NCBI GenBank assembly: GCA_002353525.1
Contig: DEJV01000002.1
Span: 1 to 64,000, forward strand
Length of the DNA stretch: 64,000 nucleotides
Origin: Prevotella sp. UBA2739
Lineage (GTDB): Bacteria; Bacteroidota; Bacteroidia; Bacteroidales; Bacteroidaceae
Direction: 5' to 3'
The translations under genes and the position numbers were made by a program. Positions 34,185 to 42,480 of the stretch are shown in pieces (position 1 is the first letter of the stretch; every line of letters starts with the position of its first letter). The notes below the pieces were generated by a model, which saw only the letters and a program-made list of their open reading frames with translations, had not been told where the DNA came from and did not search any database.

Positions 34185-34934
34185 ATGAAATATGCGATAA
34201 TAGCTGCGGGCGAAGGCTCGCGACTGGCTCAGGAGGGTGTGCAGGCACCTAAACCTCTAGTAAAAGTGAATGGTGAACAGCTGATAGACAGGCTGATTCG
34301 TGTTTTCATGGATAACAATGCCGAAGAGATTGTGGTAATCTGCAATGAGGTGATGACCGACGTGGCCGACCACCTGGCAGAGGTGAAGCGCATGGGGCTG
34401 AACGGCCGCAGTGTGCCGCTGAGCTATGTGGTGAAGAGCACGCCCAGCTCGATGCATAGCTTCTTCGAGATCAGCCGCTTTCTCGGTGACGGGAAATTTG
34501 TGCTGACCACGGTAGACACTATTTTCCGTGAGAACGAGTTCGCCCAGTATGTGAAAGCCTTCGAACAGGTGGAGGCTGACGGCATGATGGGCGTCACCGA
34601 CTTTATCGACGACGAGAGGCCGCTCTACGTGGGCGTGGAGAAGGGGATGGTGATTACCGGATTCTACGACACGCTGGACGATCTGACCGTCAACACGCCG
34701 CATCCTGCCACTGGCAGCCCCTTCATCAGCGGTGGTATCTACGGTCTGCAGTCGTCGGCCATCGAGACGCTGAAACGCTGCATGGAGCGTGGCGAGAGCC
34801 GCATGCGCAACTTCCAGCGCGGACTGATTCGCGATGGGTTGGCGCTGAAAGCCTATCCTTTCTCAAAGGTGCTCGACATCGACCATGCCTCGGATATCGT
34901 GAAGGCGGAAGGGTTTTTGAGAAGTGAGAGGTGA
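34185..34934 (+). CDS. Sugar/alcohol-phosphate nucleotidyltransferase
   Basis: 249-residue NTP-transferase (GT-A-like) enzyme. The nucleotide-binding signature AAGEGSRL at about 7-14 and KPLVKVNG at about 23-30 are clear, as is the TTVDT metal region. It should couple a phosphorylated sugar or alcohol to CTP, UTP or GTP. Downstream genes include a CDP-alcohol phosphatidyltransferase, so a CDP-alcohol is a reasonable product; that is inference. The C-terminal residues RSER and the TGA stop are encoded by GAAGTGAGAGGTGA repeat words. Confidence 0.85.
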   Translation: MKYAIIAAGEGSRLAQEGVQAPKPLVKVNGEQLIDRLIRVFMDNNAEEIVVICNEVMTDVADHLAEVKRMGLNGRSVPLSYVVKSTPSSMHSFFEISRFLGDGKFVLTTVDTIFRENEFAQYVKAFEQVEADGMMGVTDFIDDERPLYVGVEKGMVITGFYDTLDDLTVNTPHPATGSPFISGGIYGLQSSAIETLKRCMERGESRMRNFQRGLIRDGLALKAYPFSKVLDIDHASDIVKAEGFLRSER

Positions 34935-35140
34935 GGGGAGAGAGGTGAGAGATATGCCTTTTTAGAAGCAAGAAAGTAAGAAGCAAGAAGCGTTTCTAAG
35001 TGAGAGGTGAGAGGTGAGAGAATACCTTTCGAGCTGGAGGCTCTGCCTTGAGAGTAATCATACTTGTCACTTTTCACTTGTAACTTGTCACTTGAAGAAG
35101 CTTTTCACTTTTCACTTTTCACTTGTAACTTGAAGAAGGA
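34920..35140 (+). repeat. Core A copy 5 with word arms
   Basis: GTGAGAGGTGAGGGGAGAGA and AAGCAAGAAG words, then core A at about 35021-35062, then TCACTTTTCACTTGTAACTTG words. No element B is present. The left edge lies inside the last codons of the nucleotidyltransferase gene. Confidence 0.85.
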
Positions 35141-35147
35141 TTGACAA

Positions 35148-35930
35148 ATGAAAATAGTTTGCGTATATAGGGATGAACGGTTTTCGCCTAATTCGGTTGA
35201 GAAGGATAGGGCGATACTTGATGCGGTGGGGGAGAGACTCCGCCAAATGGGGCATGCCGTGGACTATGTACGCGAGAGCGAACTACAGGGCGTGGAGGCC
35301 GATGCGTGTCTGTCGATGGCGCGTTCGGCCGAGGCGCTGGACTTGTTGCGCAACAGCGGCGTGCCGGTGGTGAACCATCCCGACGGTGTTGCGTTGTGCT
35401 GTCATCGCAAGGCTCTTGACGAGCTGATGCGGCGCGAGCACGTGGCCATGCCGCCCATTCAGGGGAGCGAGGGCTACTGGCTGAAGCGGGGTGACGGACC
35501 GGCGGAACAGAAGGACGACATCGTGTTCTGTGCCAATGAGGAGGAACTGGCGGTAGCACGCCAGCGCATGTCGGCACGCGGCATCAGCGAGCAGGTGGTG
35601 AGCGCCCACGTGAAAGGCGACCTGGTGAAGTTCTATGGAGTGAGCGGCACGGGCTTTTTCCGTTATTACTATCCTGCCGACGACGGTATATCGAAGTTTG
35701 GCGACGAGAGGCGTAACGGGGTGGCCCATCACTATGGCTTCAGCGTGGAGAGTCTCAGGGAAGAGGCGGACAGGCTGGCGGAGCTGACCAACGTAAGGGT
35801 GTATGGCGGTGACTGTATCGTGGCTGACGACGGCAGTCTTGCCATCATCGACTTTAACGACTGGCCCAGTTTTTCGCGTTGTCGAGACGAGGCGGCACAA
35901 GCGATTGGAGAATTGAGAGGCGAGAGGTGA
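35148..35930 (+). CDS. ATP-grasp-like ligase
   Basis: 260 residues with an ATP-grasp-type layout: an N-terminal pre-ATP-grasp domain (MKIVCVYRDERFSPNS, with PVVNHPDG at about 76-83), a middle lid, and the metal-binding end with GGDCIVADDGSLAIIDFNDWPS at about 227-248. The DxxxxIIDFNDW pattern supplies the acidic metal residues. It probably forms an amide or ester bond using ATP; substrates are unknown. It sits between the nucleotidyltransferase and the CDP-alcohol phosphatidyltransferase genes. The last residues LRGER and the stop come from repeat words. Confidence 0.75.
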   Translation: MKIVCVYRDERFSPNSVEKDRAILDAVGERLRQMGHAVDYVRESELQGVEADACLSMARSAEALDLLRNSGVPVVNHPDGVALCCHRKALDELMRREHVAMPPIQGSEGYWLKRGDGPAEQKDDIVFCANEEELAVARQRMSARGISEQVVSAHVKGDLVKFYGVSGTGFFRYYYPADDGISKFGDERRNGVAHHYGFSVESLREEADRLAELTNVRVYGGDCIVADDGSLAIIDFNDWPSFSRCRDEAAQAIGELRGER

Positions 35931-36055
35931 GAGGCAAGAAGCAAGAGGCAAGAAGCAAGAGATGTGACTTCTTTAGAGGTGAGAGGAGAGAGGTGAGAGA
36001 ATACCTTTCGAGCTGGAGCCACTGCCTTGAGAGTAATCATACTTGTCACTTAGAT
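35910..36055 (+). repeat. Core A copy 6 with word arms
   Basis: GAGAGGCGAGAGGTGAGAGG and AGGCAAGAAGCAAG words, then core A at about 36000-36040 (CTTTCGAGCTGGAGCCACTG to GAGAGTAATCATACTT). It is followed directly by element B. Confidence 0.9.
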
Positions 36056-36060
36056 GAATG

Positions 36061-36260
36061 TCAGCACAGCAGCGCCCCGAAGGGGCAACAAGCACCTAGC
36101 CCAGGGCAACACCCTGGGTAGAAGATGCAGAGAACGGACGCCCTGTAAGGGCAAAAGCTCTCTTCTGCTGTTGGGCTTTTGCCCTTACAGGGCGATTGGG
36201 ATACGCCTGGTTTACCCAGGGTGTTGCCCTGGGCTATGGGCTCACTGGCCTTTCAGGCCG
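36061..36260 (+). repeat. Element B copy 2
   Basis: GCACAGCAGCGCCCCGAAGG start, then CCCAGGGCAACACCCTGGG, GCCCTGTAAGGGC, GGGCTTTTGCCC and TTACCCAGGGTGTTGCCCTG; it ends in GGCCTTTCAGGCC. It is a chain of short palindromes like bacterial REP/BIME elements. No transposase of the REP-associated type is present in the window. Confidence 0.85.
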
Positions 36261-36362
36261 TCCTCCTACCATCGGAAGGATTGAGGACGTTGGATAATTG
36301 ATAATTGACAATTGATAATTGACAATTGAGGCTTGACAAGTTGACAATAAAAAATAGATGAG

Positions 36363-37307
36363 ATGAAAGAAAGTTTTAAGGAGATGCTGCAAGCATCATT
36401 TAAGTCGAATGATACGGAAGAATGGCTCGACGTGCATTTCACCCGTCCCATAGGACTGGTGTTTGCTTTGTTTTGGAACAAACTGGGTGTTCATCCGAAC
36501 GCCATCACCATACTCTCCATCTTTCTTGGAGTGGGAGCAGGCATTTGTTTCTATTACACCGACTTATGGCATAACATTGCCGGCGTGCTGCTGTTGATGT
36601 TTGCCAATTTCTGCGACTCTACCGACGGGCAGATGGCCCGCCTGACGGGGAAGAAGACGCTCATTGGCCGCATGCTCGACGGTTTCTCGGGCGATGTGTG
36701 GTTCTTCTGCATTTATGTGGCTTTCTGTTTGCGCATGCAGGGACAGCAGATTCCTGGCATGGAGCAGACATGGGGCATCTGGATATGGGTGTTGGGATTT
36801 GTGGCCGGCATCTTGTGCCACTCGCCTCAGAGCTCGTTGTCTGACTATTACCGCAACATCCACCTGTTCTTCCTGAAGGGAAAGAGCGGTTCGGAGCTCG
36901 ACAACTCGGCACAGCAGCACAAGGTGTACGAGGAGATGAGGGAAAAGAAAGACTGGCTGGGATGCCTGTTCTTCTATAACTACACCAACTACTGTCGCAG
37001 TCAGGAGAAACGCACACCGAAGTTCCAGCAGTTCTTTAAGAAATACAACGAACAGCGGGCTGTGGCAACGGACGGGCAGACGGAGTCGGTGCGCAGCGCA
37101 TTTCTAGACGGCAGCCGCCCGCTGATGAAGTATACCAACATCCTGACGTTTAACACCCGTGCCATCTGCATCTATATCACGGCACTATTGAACTGTCCGT
37201 GGGTGTATTTCCTCTTTGAGATTATCGTGATGTCGATACTCTATGTGCACATGCACCGCAAGCATGAAACGCTGTGCGAGGAACTGACTAGGAAGATGGA
37301 GAATTGA
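36363..37307 (+). CDS. CDP-alcohol phosphatidyltransferase family enzyme
   Basis: 314-residue integral membrane enzyme. The family signature D-x2-DG-x2-AR-x8-G-x3-D-x3-D is complete in DSTDGQMARLTGKKTLIGRM followed by LDGFSGD (about 81-107). It transfers a phospho-alcohol from CDP-activated donor to an acceptor alcohol with release of CMP, as in phosphatidylinositol or phosphatidylserine synthesis. Several hydrophobic segments flank the motif. Given the nucleotidyltransferase upstream and the HAD phosphatase downstream, it may make a lipid head group or a phosphodiester cofactor. The exact substrates cannot be read from the sequence. Confidence 0.88.
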   Translation: MKESFKEMLQASFKSNDTEEWLDVHFTRPIGLVFALFWNKLGVHPNAITILSIFLGVGAGICFYYTDLWHNIAGVLLLMFANFCDSTDGQMARLTGKKTLIGRMLDGFSGDVWFFCIYVAFCLRMQGQQIPGMEQTWGIWIWVLGFVAGILCHSPQSSLSDYYRNIHLFFLKGKSGSELDNSAQQHKVYEEMREKKDWLGCLFFYNYTNYCRSQEKRTPKFQQFFKKYNEQRAVATDGQTESVRSAFLDGSRPLMKYTNILTFNTRAICIYITALLNCPWVYFLFEIIVMSILYVHMHRKHETLCEELTRKMEN

Positions 37308-37382
37308 GCGCCTATTCTCGTACCTTCGCACCCTCGAAGATAAAGAAACATAAAAACATAACTTCATATTCTTGGAAAGAGA

Positions 37383-38090
37383 ATGACAAAAGGATATATA
37401 TTCGATTACGGCGGGACGCTTGATACTGCCGGATGCCATTGGGGCAAGAAACTATGGCATGCCTACGAGCGCCATCAGGTGCCGGTGAGTGAGCAACAGT
37501 TCCGCGAGGCGTATGTGCACGCTGAGCGCACACTGGGCTCGAACCCGATTATCAAACCGGACTACACCTTCTACAAACTGTTGGAGGTGAAACTGCGCAT
37601 TGAGCTGGAATACCTGATGGAGCAAGGCTATTGGGATCCACGCGAGGATGTGCTGAAAATGGTATATAAGGAACTGCTCGAAGACCTGTATGGCGAGGTG
37701 TGCGCCACGGTAGCCCACAGCAGGGAGGTGCTTACGGAGTTGCGCAAAGAGCATCCCATGGTGTTGGTAAGTAATTTCTATGGTAACATCAACGTGGTGC
37801 TGCGCGAGTTTGAACTGGACGGTCTTTTCGACGATGTCATCGAGTCGGCCGTGGTGGGTATCCGTAAACCTGATTATCGCATCTTTAAGTTAGGCGTGGA
37901 GGCTTTAGGACTGCCAGCTGCCGATGTGACGGTGGTGGGCGACAGCTTCTACAAAGACATCCTGCCTGCACAGAAAGCCGGCTGCCGCACCGTTTGGTTC
38001 AAGGGCGAAGGATGGACCGACGAGACCTACGACGAGCAGGTGCCCGACAAAGTGATTACAGACCTTAGTGAATTGATAATTGAGAATTGA
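37383..38090 (+). CDS. HAD-family phosphatase
   Basis: 235-residue haloacid-dehalogenase-like hydrolase. Motif I reads DYGGTLDT (Asp8); the usual second Asp is Gly, so acid/base function may differ. Motif II VSNFYG at about 128-133, motif III Lys in RKPDYRIFK at about 161-169, motif IV GDSFYKD at about 187-193. It may dephosphorylate the product of the preceding CDP-alcohol phosphatidyltransferase, as in other phospholipid pathways; that is inference. The final residues LIIEN and the TGA stop are encoded by AATTGAT/AATTGAG words. Confidence 0.82.
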   Translation: MTKGYIFDYGGTLDTAGCHWGKKLWHAYERHQVPVSEQQFREAYVHAERTLGSNPIIKPDYTFYKLLEVKLRIELEYLMEQGYWDPREDVLKMVYKELLEDLYGEVCATVAHSREVLTELRKEHPMVLVSNFYGNINVVLREFELDGLFDDVIESAVVGIRKPDYRIFKLGVEALGLPAADVTVVGDSFYKDILPAQKAGCRTVWFKGEGWTDETYDEQVPDKVITDLSELIIEN

Positions 38091-38181
38091 GAATTGATAA
38101 TTATCGTAGGTACGAGAATACCCAAATCATCATAGAAATAATTGAGTATTGATAATAGTGAGAAGTATTTATAAACATAGG

Positions 38182-40755
38182 ATGAAGAGAATATTCCTGT
38201 TAATGCTCATCATGCTGATGGTGGGCATGGGTGTCAGCGCGCAACAAATCAAGGGCGTGGTGATAGATGCTACAACGGGCGACAGCATTCCCTTTGCCAG
38301 TGCGATTTATCATGGACATCATGTGATGGTGTCGGCAGATAGCAAAGGGTGCTTCGAGATTGAGCGCCACAACGGATGGACGCTGACCATCTCGGCACTG
38401 GGCTTTCGCAGTCAGGAGGTGCATGTGTCGGGTAAGACTAAGGCGCAACTGCGCATCAGACTGAAACCCGAGAGCCGCACATTGAAGAATGTGGAGGTGC
38501 GCTCGAAACGAAAGAGCAAATATTCGCGGAAGGATAATCCTGCCGTAGAACTGATGAAACGCGTGATTGCCGCCAAAAAGAAAACGGCGCTGGGCAATCA
38601 CCCGTACTACCAATATACGAAATACCAGAAGATTACGCTGGCGATGAACGACCTGAAGCCGGTGGACCTGGAGGACCCGAAGTTCCAGAAAAAGCAATGG
38701 CTGCTGAACCAGGTGGAGGTATGCCCGTTGAACAACAAACTGATTCTGCCCATCAGCGTCGACGAGACCGTCACGCAGCACATCTATCGCAAAGACCCGC
38801 ATAGCGAGAAGGAGATTGTGAAAGGACAAAACTCTACGGGCATTAACCACCTGATAGAGACGGGCGACATTCTGAATACCGCCCTGAAAGATGTGTTTAC
38901 CGATGTGGACATCTACGACGACCAGGTGCGACTCTTGCAATATCCGTTCACCAGTCCTATAGGTAAGGATGCCGTGGCATTCTATCGTTTCTACATTGAG
39001 GATACCGTCTACGTGGACCGCGACTTGTGCTATCATCTGCAGTTCGTGCCCAACAACCAGCAGGACTTCGGCTTCCGCGGGGAGATATACGTGCTGGCCG
39101 ACTCGACGCTGCACGTAAAACGGTGCAATCTGACCATTCCCAAGCGCAGCGATGTGAACTTTGTGGATAATCTGCAGGTGCGGCAGGAATACTCGAAGCT
39201 GCCCAATGGCGAGTGGGTGCTCACCATTGACGATATGTTTGTGGAAATGTCGCTCACCAAGTTCCTGAGCAAGGCATTGGTGATAAGGACCACGCGAATG
39301 AGCGACTACGGGTTCGACGAATTGCCCAAACAACTGTTCAAGGGTAAGGCTAAGGTGAAGCGCGACGCGGATGTGATGATGCGCAGCGACGAGTTCTGGA
39401 ATGAATACCGAGGGGTGGAGCTGACGAGGAGCGAGAGCTCGATGGACCAGTTCATCAAGAACCTGGAAAACATCAAAGGATTCAAGTATATTGTGTTCGG
39501 ACTGAAAGCGCTCATCGAGAATTTCGTGGAGACATCACCCCATGACAAGCCCAACAAAGTGGACATCGGGCCTATCAACACCATGATCACCAAGAACTCT
39601 ATCGACGGACTGCGTACGCGAATCAGCGCACAGACAACGGCCAACCTGAATCCGCATTGGTTCCTCTCGGGCTATTACGCACGAGGATGGGACAGCAAAA
39701 AGAACTATTATAAGGCCGACCTCACCTACTCGTTCAACAAGAAGGAGTATCTGCCGCGCGAGTTCCCCAGACGGACGCTCTCGTTTACATCGACCTATGA
39801 TGTGTGCTCGCCTTCAGACAAGTTTGTGCATACCGACAAGGATAATGTGTTCACATCGTTTAAGTGGAGCAATGTGGAGAATATGATGTTCTACAACCGC
39901 CAGCAGCTGACATTCGAGCGCGAGGAGGAGTGGGGCTTCAAGACGACGGTGAGCTTCAAGACCGAGCAGAACGAGGCCTGCGGCGGCATGTATTTCACGT
40001 ATATGAATGATTTGCCCACAGCGGTGTACCCCGATAAGCTGCACCACGGAAAGATACGTACCACAGAGCTGCACGCTGAGCTGCGCTTTGCTCCTGGCGA
40101 GACATTCATCAATACCAAGCAGCGCCGTATCAAGATGAACCTCGACGCGCCGGTGTTTACCATCGGGCATACTATCGGCTTCAAAGGACTGCTGGGGGGC
40201 GAGTTTGCCTACCATGTGTCGGAGGCCAGTATCTACAAACGCTTCTGGATGAAGAGCTGGGGAAAGATTGACTGTTATCTCAAAGGCGGTATACAGTGGA
40301 CCAAGGTGCCCTTCCCGCTCTTGATAGCCCCTGCTGCCAACCTTTCGTACATCATTGAGGATGAGACCTTCAACCTGATCAACAATATGGAGTTCCTCAA
40401 CGACCGCTATGCATCGCTGGATGTGTCGTGGGATTTGAATGGAAAAATCTTCAATCGTATTCCGTTGTTGAAGAAACTCAAGTGGCGTGAGTATATTGGT
40501 GTGAAATGTCTCTGGGGTGAGCTGACAGACAAGAACAATCCTAACAATGAGACCTACGCGGGCTCTGCCGAGCTGATGGCATTCCCCGAGGGCTGCTATG
40601 TCATGGACCCCAAGCGTCCCTATGTGGAGGTGATTGCCGGTATCCACAACATCTTCAAGATATTGCATGTAGAGTATGTGCAGCGACTGAACTATACGAG
40701 CCTGCCCACTGCCCATAAGCGCGGTGTGCGTCTCATGCTCCGAATGACGTTCTAG
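38182..40755 (+). CDS. DUF5686 outer-membrane protein with carboxypeptidase-like N-terminal domain
   Basis: 857 residues from ATG 38182, which begins a signal peptide (MKRIFLLMLIMLMVGMGVSA). Residues about 22-110 form the CarboxypepD_reg-like beta-sandwich typical of Bacteroidota outer-membrane proteins (IKGVVIDATTGDSIPFASA). The rest is the DUF5686 region with alternating beta-strands and a final aromatic residue (MLRMTF), consistent with an outer-membrane beta-barrel. No TonB-plug motif was seen. Function unknown; the frame extends to an upstream TTG that is not a likely start. Confidence 0.82.
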   Translation: MKRIFLLMLIMLMVGMGVSAQQIKGVVIDATTGDSIPFASAIYHGHHVMVSADSKGCFEIERHNGWTLTISALGFRSQEVHVSGKTKAQLRIRLKPESRTLKNVEVRSKRKSKYSRKDNPAVELMKRVIAAKKKTALGNHPYYQYTKYQKITLAMNDLKPVDLEDPKFQKKQWLLNQVEVCPLNNKLILPISVDETVTQHIYRKDPHSEKEIVKGQNSTGINHLIETGDILNTALKDVFTDVDIYDDQVRLLQYPFTSPIGKDAVAFYRFYIEDTVYVDRDLCYHLQFVPNNQQDFGFRGEIYVLADSTLHVKRCNLTIPKRSDVNFVDNLQVRQEYSKLPNGEWVLTIDDMFVEMSLTKFLSKALVIRTTRMSDYGFDELPKQLFKGKAKVKRDADVMMRSDEFWNEYRGVELTRSESSMDQFIKNLENIKGFKYIVFGLKALIENFVETSPHDKPNKVDIGPINTMITKNSIDGLRTRISAQTTANLNPHWFLSGYYARGWDSKKNYYKADLTYSFNKKEYLPREFPRRTLSFTSTYDVCSPSDKFVHTDKDNVFTSFKWSNVENMMFYNRQQLTFEREEEWGFKTTVSFKTEQNEACGGMYFTYMNDLPTAVYPDKLHHGKIRTTELHAELRFAPGETFINTKQRRIKMNLDAPVFTIGHTIGFKGLLGGEFAYHVSEASIYKRFWMKSWGKIDCYLKGGIQWTKVPFPLLIAPAANLSYIIEDETFNLINNMEFLNDRYASLDVSWDLNGKIFNRIPLLKKLKWREYIGVKCLWGELTDKNNPNNETYAGSAELMAFPEGCYVMDPKRPYVEVIAGIHNIFKILHVEYVQRLNYTSLPTAHKRGVRLMLRMTF

Positions 40756-40784
40756 CATTCTGACGCACTCTGGGCTAGTTTCTA

Positions 40785-41080
40785 AGTGAGAAGTGAGAGG
40801 TGAGGGGAGAGAGGTGAGAGATATGACTTCTTTAGAGGCAAGAAGCAAGAAGCAAGAGGCAAGAGATATGACTTCTTTAGAAGCAAGAAAGTAAGAAGCA
40901 AGAAGCAAGAGATGTGCTTTCTGGAGAGGAGAGATAATCTTTCGAGCTGGAGCCGCAGCCTTGAGAGTAATCATGCTTCTCACTTCTCACTTCTCACTTC
41001 TCACTTGTCACTTGTCACTTGTCACTTTTCACTTCTCACTTGAAAAAGCTTGTCACTTGAAGAATCTTGTCAATTAGAAG
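40785..41080 (+). repeat. Core A copy 7 with word arms
   Basis: AAGTGAGAAGTGAGAGGTGA and AGAAGCAAGAGGCAAGAGAT words; core A at about 40934-40974; then TTCTCACTTCTCACTTGTCA words. Confidence 0.85.
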
Positions 41081-41084
41081 ATTA

Positions 41085-41250
41085 TCAGCACAGCAGCGCC
41101 CCGAAGGGGCAACAAGCACCTAACCTAGGGCAACACCCTGGGTATAGAGGTGCAGAAAATGGTCGCCCTGAAAGGGCAAAAGCTCTCTTCTGTTGTTGGG
41201 CTTATGCCCTTTCAGGGCGAAAGGGGGGATGCCTGGTTTACCCAGGGAGA
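41085..41250 (+). repeat. Element B copy 3
   Basis: Starts TCAGCACAGCAGCGCCCCGA like copy 2 and ends in GGTTTACCCAGGG. The central palindromes differ by compensating changes (GCCCTGAAAGGGC here, GCCCTGTAAGGGC in copy 2). Confidence 0.85.
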
Positions 41251-41391
41251 TTGATAATTGACAATTGACAACTGATAATTGATAATTATTTACGACCACG
41301 AATCTATCGGATTTTTCGAATTCTCCTTGCCTGAAGTACGTTTCGCGAATGCCGCCAGCGGCAACGAATGTATCGAATGGATAATTGAGGA

Positions 41392-41540
41392 ATTCGAAGG
41401 TTCGAAGGTGCGAGGGTACGAAGGTACGAGAATACCCTTGCCTGCTTCAGAAGAGATTCCAACGATCTCAGCGAGCGAGACTAATCTCGTACCCTCGCAC
41501 CTCCGCACCCTCGTACCCACGTATCTCCGTACCTCGTCCC
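41392..41540. repeat. Element C copy 1
   Basis: Left arm GGTGCGAGGGTACGAAGGTA, conserved core AATACCCTTGCCTGCTTCAG to ATCTCAGCG, right arm TCTCGTACCCTCGCACCTCC (reverse complement of the left arm). It has the same arm-core-arm build as core A but a different word and core. Confidence 0.85.
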
Positions 41541-41547
41541 TCCGAAA

Positions 41548-42480
41548 CTAATAGAGATTGTATGTGTGTACACTGGCGCCTTGAGCGGCAGGGAGGTAAT
41601 TGATGCCCCACCAGCACATTTGCAGCAACACAAAAGCGATGATGAGCATCCATAAGGCAGGTTGGGTCTTTTGGGGATAGCCCAGGCGATAATGGATGTA
41701 GGCCAGATAGGCAAACCACGTGATGGCTGCCCACGTCTCTTTGGGATCCCATGCCCAATAATGGCCCCATGCCTCTTTTGCCCACAGGGCACCGAAAAGC
41801 ATGCCTATGGTCATAAATGCCAATCCCACGTAAACAAGGTTGTCGCAGATGTCCATCTCAGAAAGGATGGGCCTTGCTCCTTGCTTTCCCGGCTTTGTTG
41901 CGGCTGAGCCGCAACCTACGGAGAAAGCAGATTGGACATTGCCTCTTGCTTCTTCTTCCTTGCTTCTTGCCTCTTGCTTCTTGCCTCTTGCTTCTTCCAC
42001 CTTGCTTCTTGTTTCTTCCCTCTTGCTTCTATACAGCAGATAAATGGCCATTACGGTGGCAGCACCCAGAAGCGCATAGCAGAACATATAGACGATGACG
42101 TGAGGGGCAAACCAGGGGCTCTGCAAGGCCGGCATCAGCGTCTTGTTGTGTATCTCTGGCTTGAAAAGATTGACGCAGATGAACACAAAGGCCAATAGCG
42201 TGCTGAACGAGAGAATCCATTTGTAATGCCAGCGGCAATAGACGATGATGCCTGCCAGCGGAAGAAAAAATGAATACCATAAGCGCGTCTCTCCCATGGT
42301 GCGGAGCGGTGGCCGTTCCAGCGACAGCCACATGCCGACGATGAAAGCAAAAAACACCAGCAGGCCAGCTGTGGTGGCCATGTAGGCCAACCGGCTTTTG
42401 TCGCGCCAGGCAGCATAGGCCCCCAGCGTCCATAATAACACAGAACCCAATGAGAAATAAATGAAATAGCTCCAGGTCAT
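41548..42480 (-). CDS. ccsA: Cytochrome c assembly protein CcsA-like, with in-frame repeat insertion
   Basis: 310-residue multi-pass membrane protein of system II cytochrome c biogenesis (haem handling). The WGxYWxWDPKETW-type haem motif is present as WGHYWAWDPKETWAA near residues 240-255. The start at 42480 overlaps the stop of the ccsB gene by 4 bases. Between two membrane helices (about residues 160-205) is a charged, low-complexity stretch (EEARGKKQEARSKEEEARG). It is encoded by the same AAGCAAGAGGC-type words found between genes, followed by a stretch with the palindrome GTTGCGGCT/AGCCGCAAC. The frame is intact. It probably serves NrfHA maturation. Confidence 0.85.
   Translation of the reverse strand: MTWSYFIYFSLGSVLLWTLGAYAAWRDKSRLAYMATTAGLLVFFAFIVGMWLSLERPPLRTMGETRLWYSFFLPLAGIIVYCRWHYKWILSFSTLLAFVFICVNLFKPEIHNKTLMPALQSPWFAPHVIVYMFCYALLGAATVMAIYLLYRSKREETRSKVEEARGKKQEARSKEEEARGNVQSAFSVGCGSAATKPGKQGARPILSEMDICDNLVYVGLAFMTIGMLFGALWAKEAWGHYWAWDPKETWAAITWFAYLAYIHYRLGYPQKTQPALWMLIIAFVLLQMCWWGINYLPAAQGASVHTYNLY
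41866..42030. repeat. Word-repeat DNA inside ccsA
   Basis: CTTGCTTCTTGCCTCTTGCT words (about 41942-42028) next to a GTTGCGGCTGAGCCGCAAC palindrome at about 41897-41915. The words match the intergenic AGGCAAGAAGCAAG tracts at 35930, 40840 and 40890. Confidence 0.8.

Larger units (their letters stand above)
40756..41547. other. 792-base repeat-filled spacer
   Basis: No gene. It contains core A copy 7, element B copy 3, AATTGAT words, a hairpin-like stretch around TTCGCGAATG at about 41280-41390, and element C copy 1. It is the densest repeat cluster of the window and separates the DUF5686 gene from the convergent ccsA gene. Confidence 0.8.

Noticed and set aside
38200..39333. 377-codon minus-strand frame
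   Set aside because: Antisense of the DUF5686 gene; no start context or domain.
40785..41080. Possible CRISPR array in the repeat-filled spacers
   Set aside because: Units are 6-9 bases, contiguous and degenerate, without unique spacers of constant length and without cas genes nearby.
41279..41551. Short frames in the element C region
   Set aside because: They read through hairpin repeats and word arms and show no conserved protein features.
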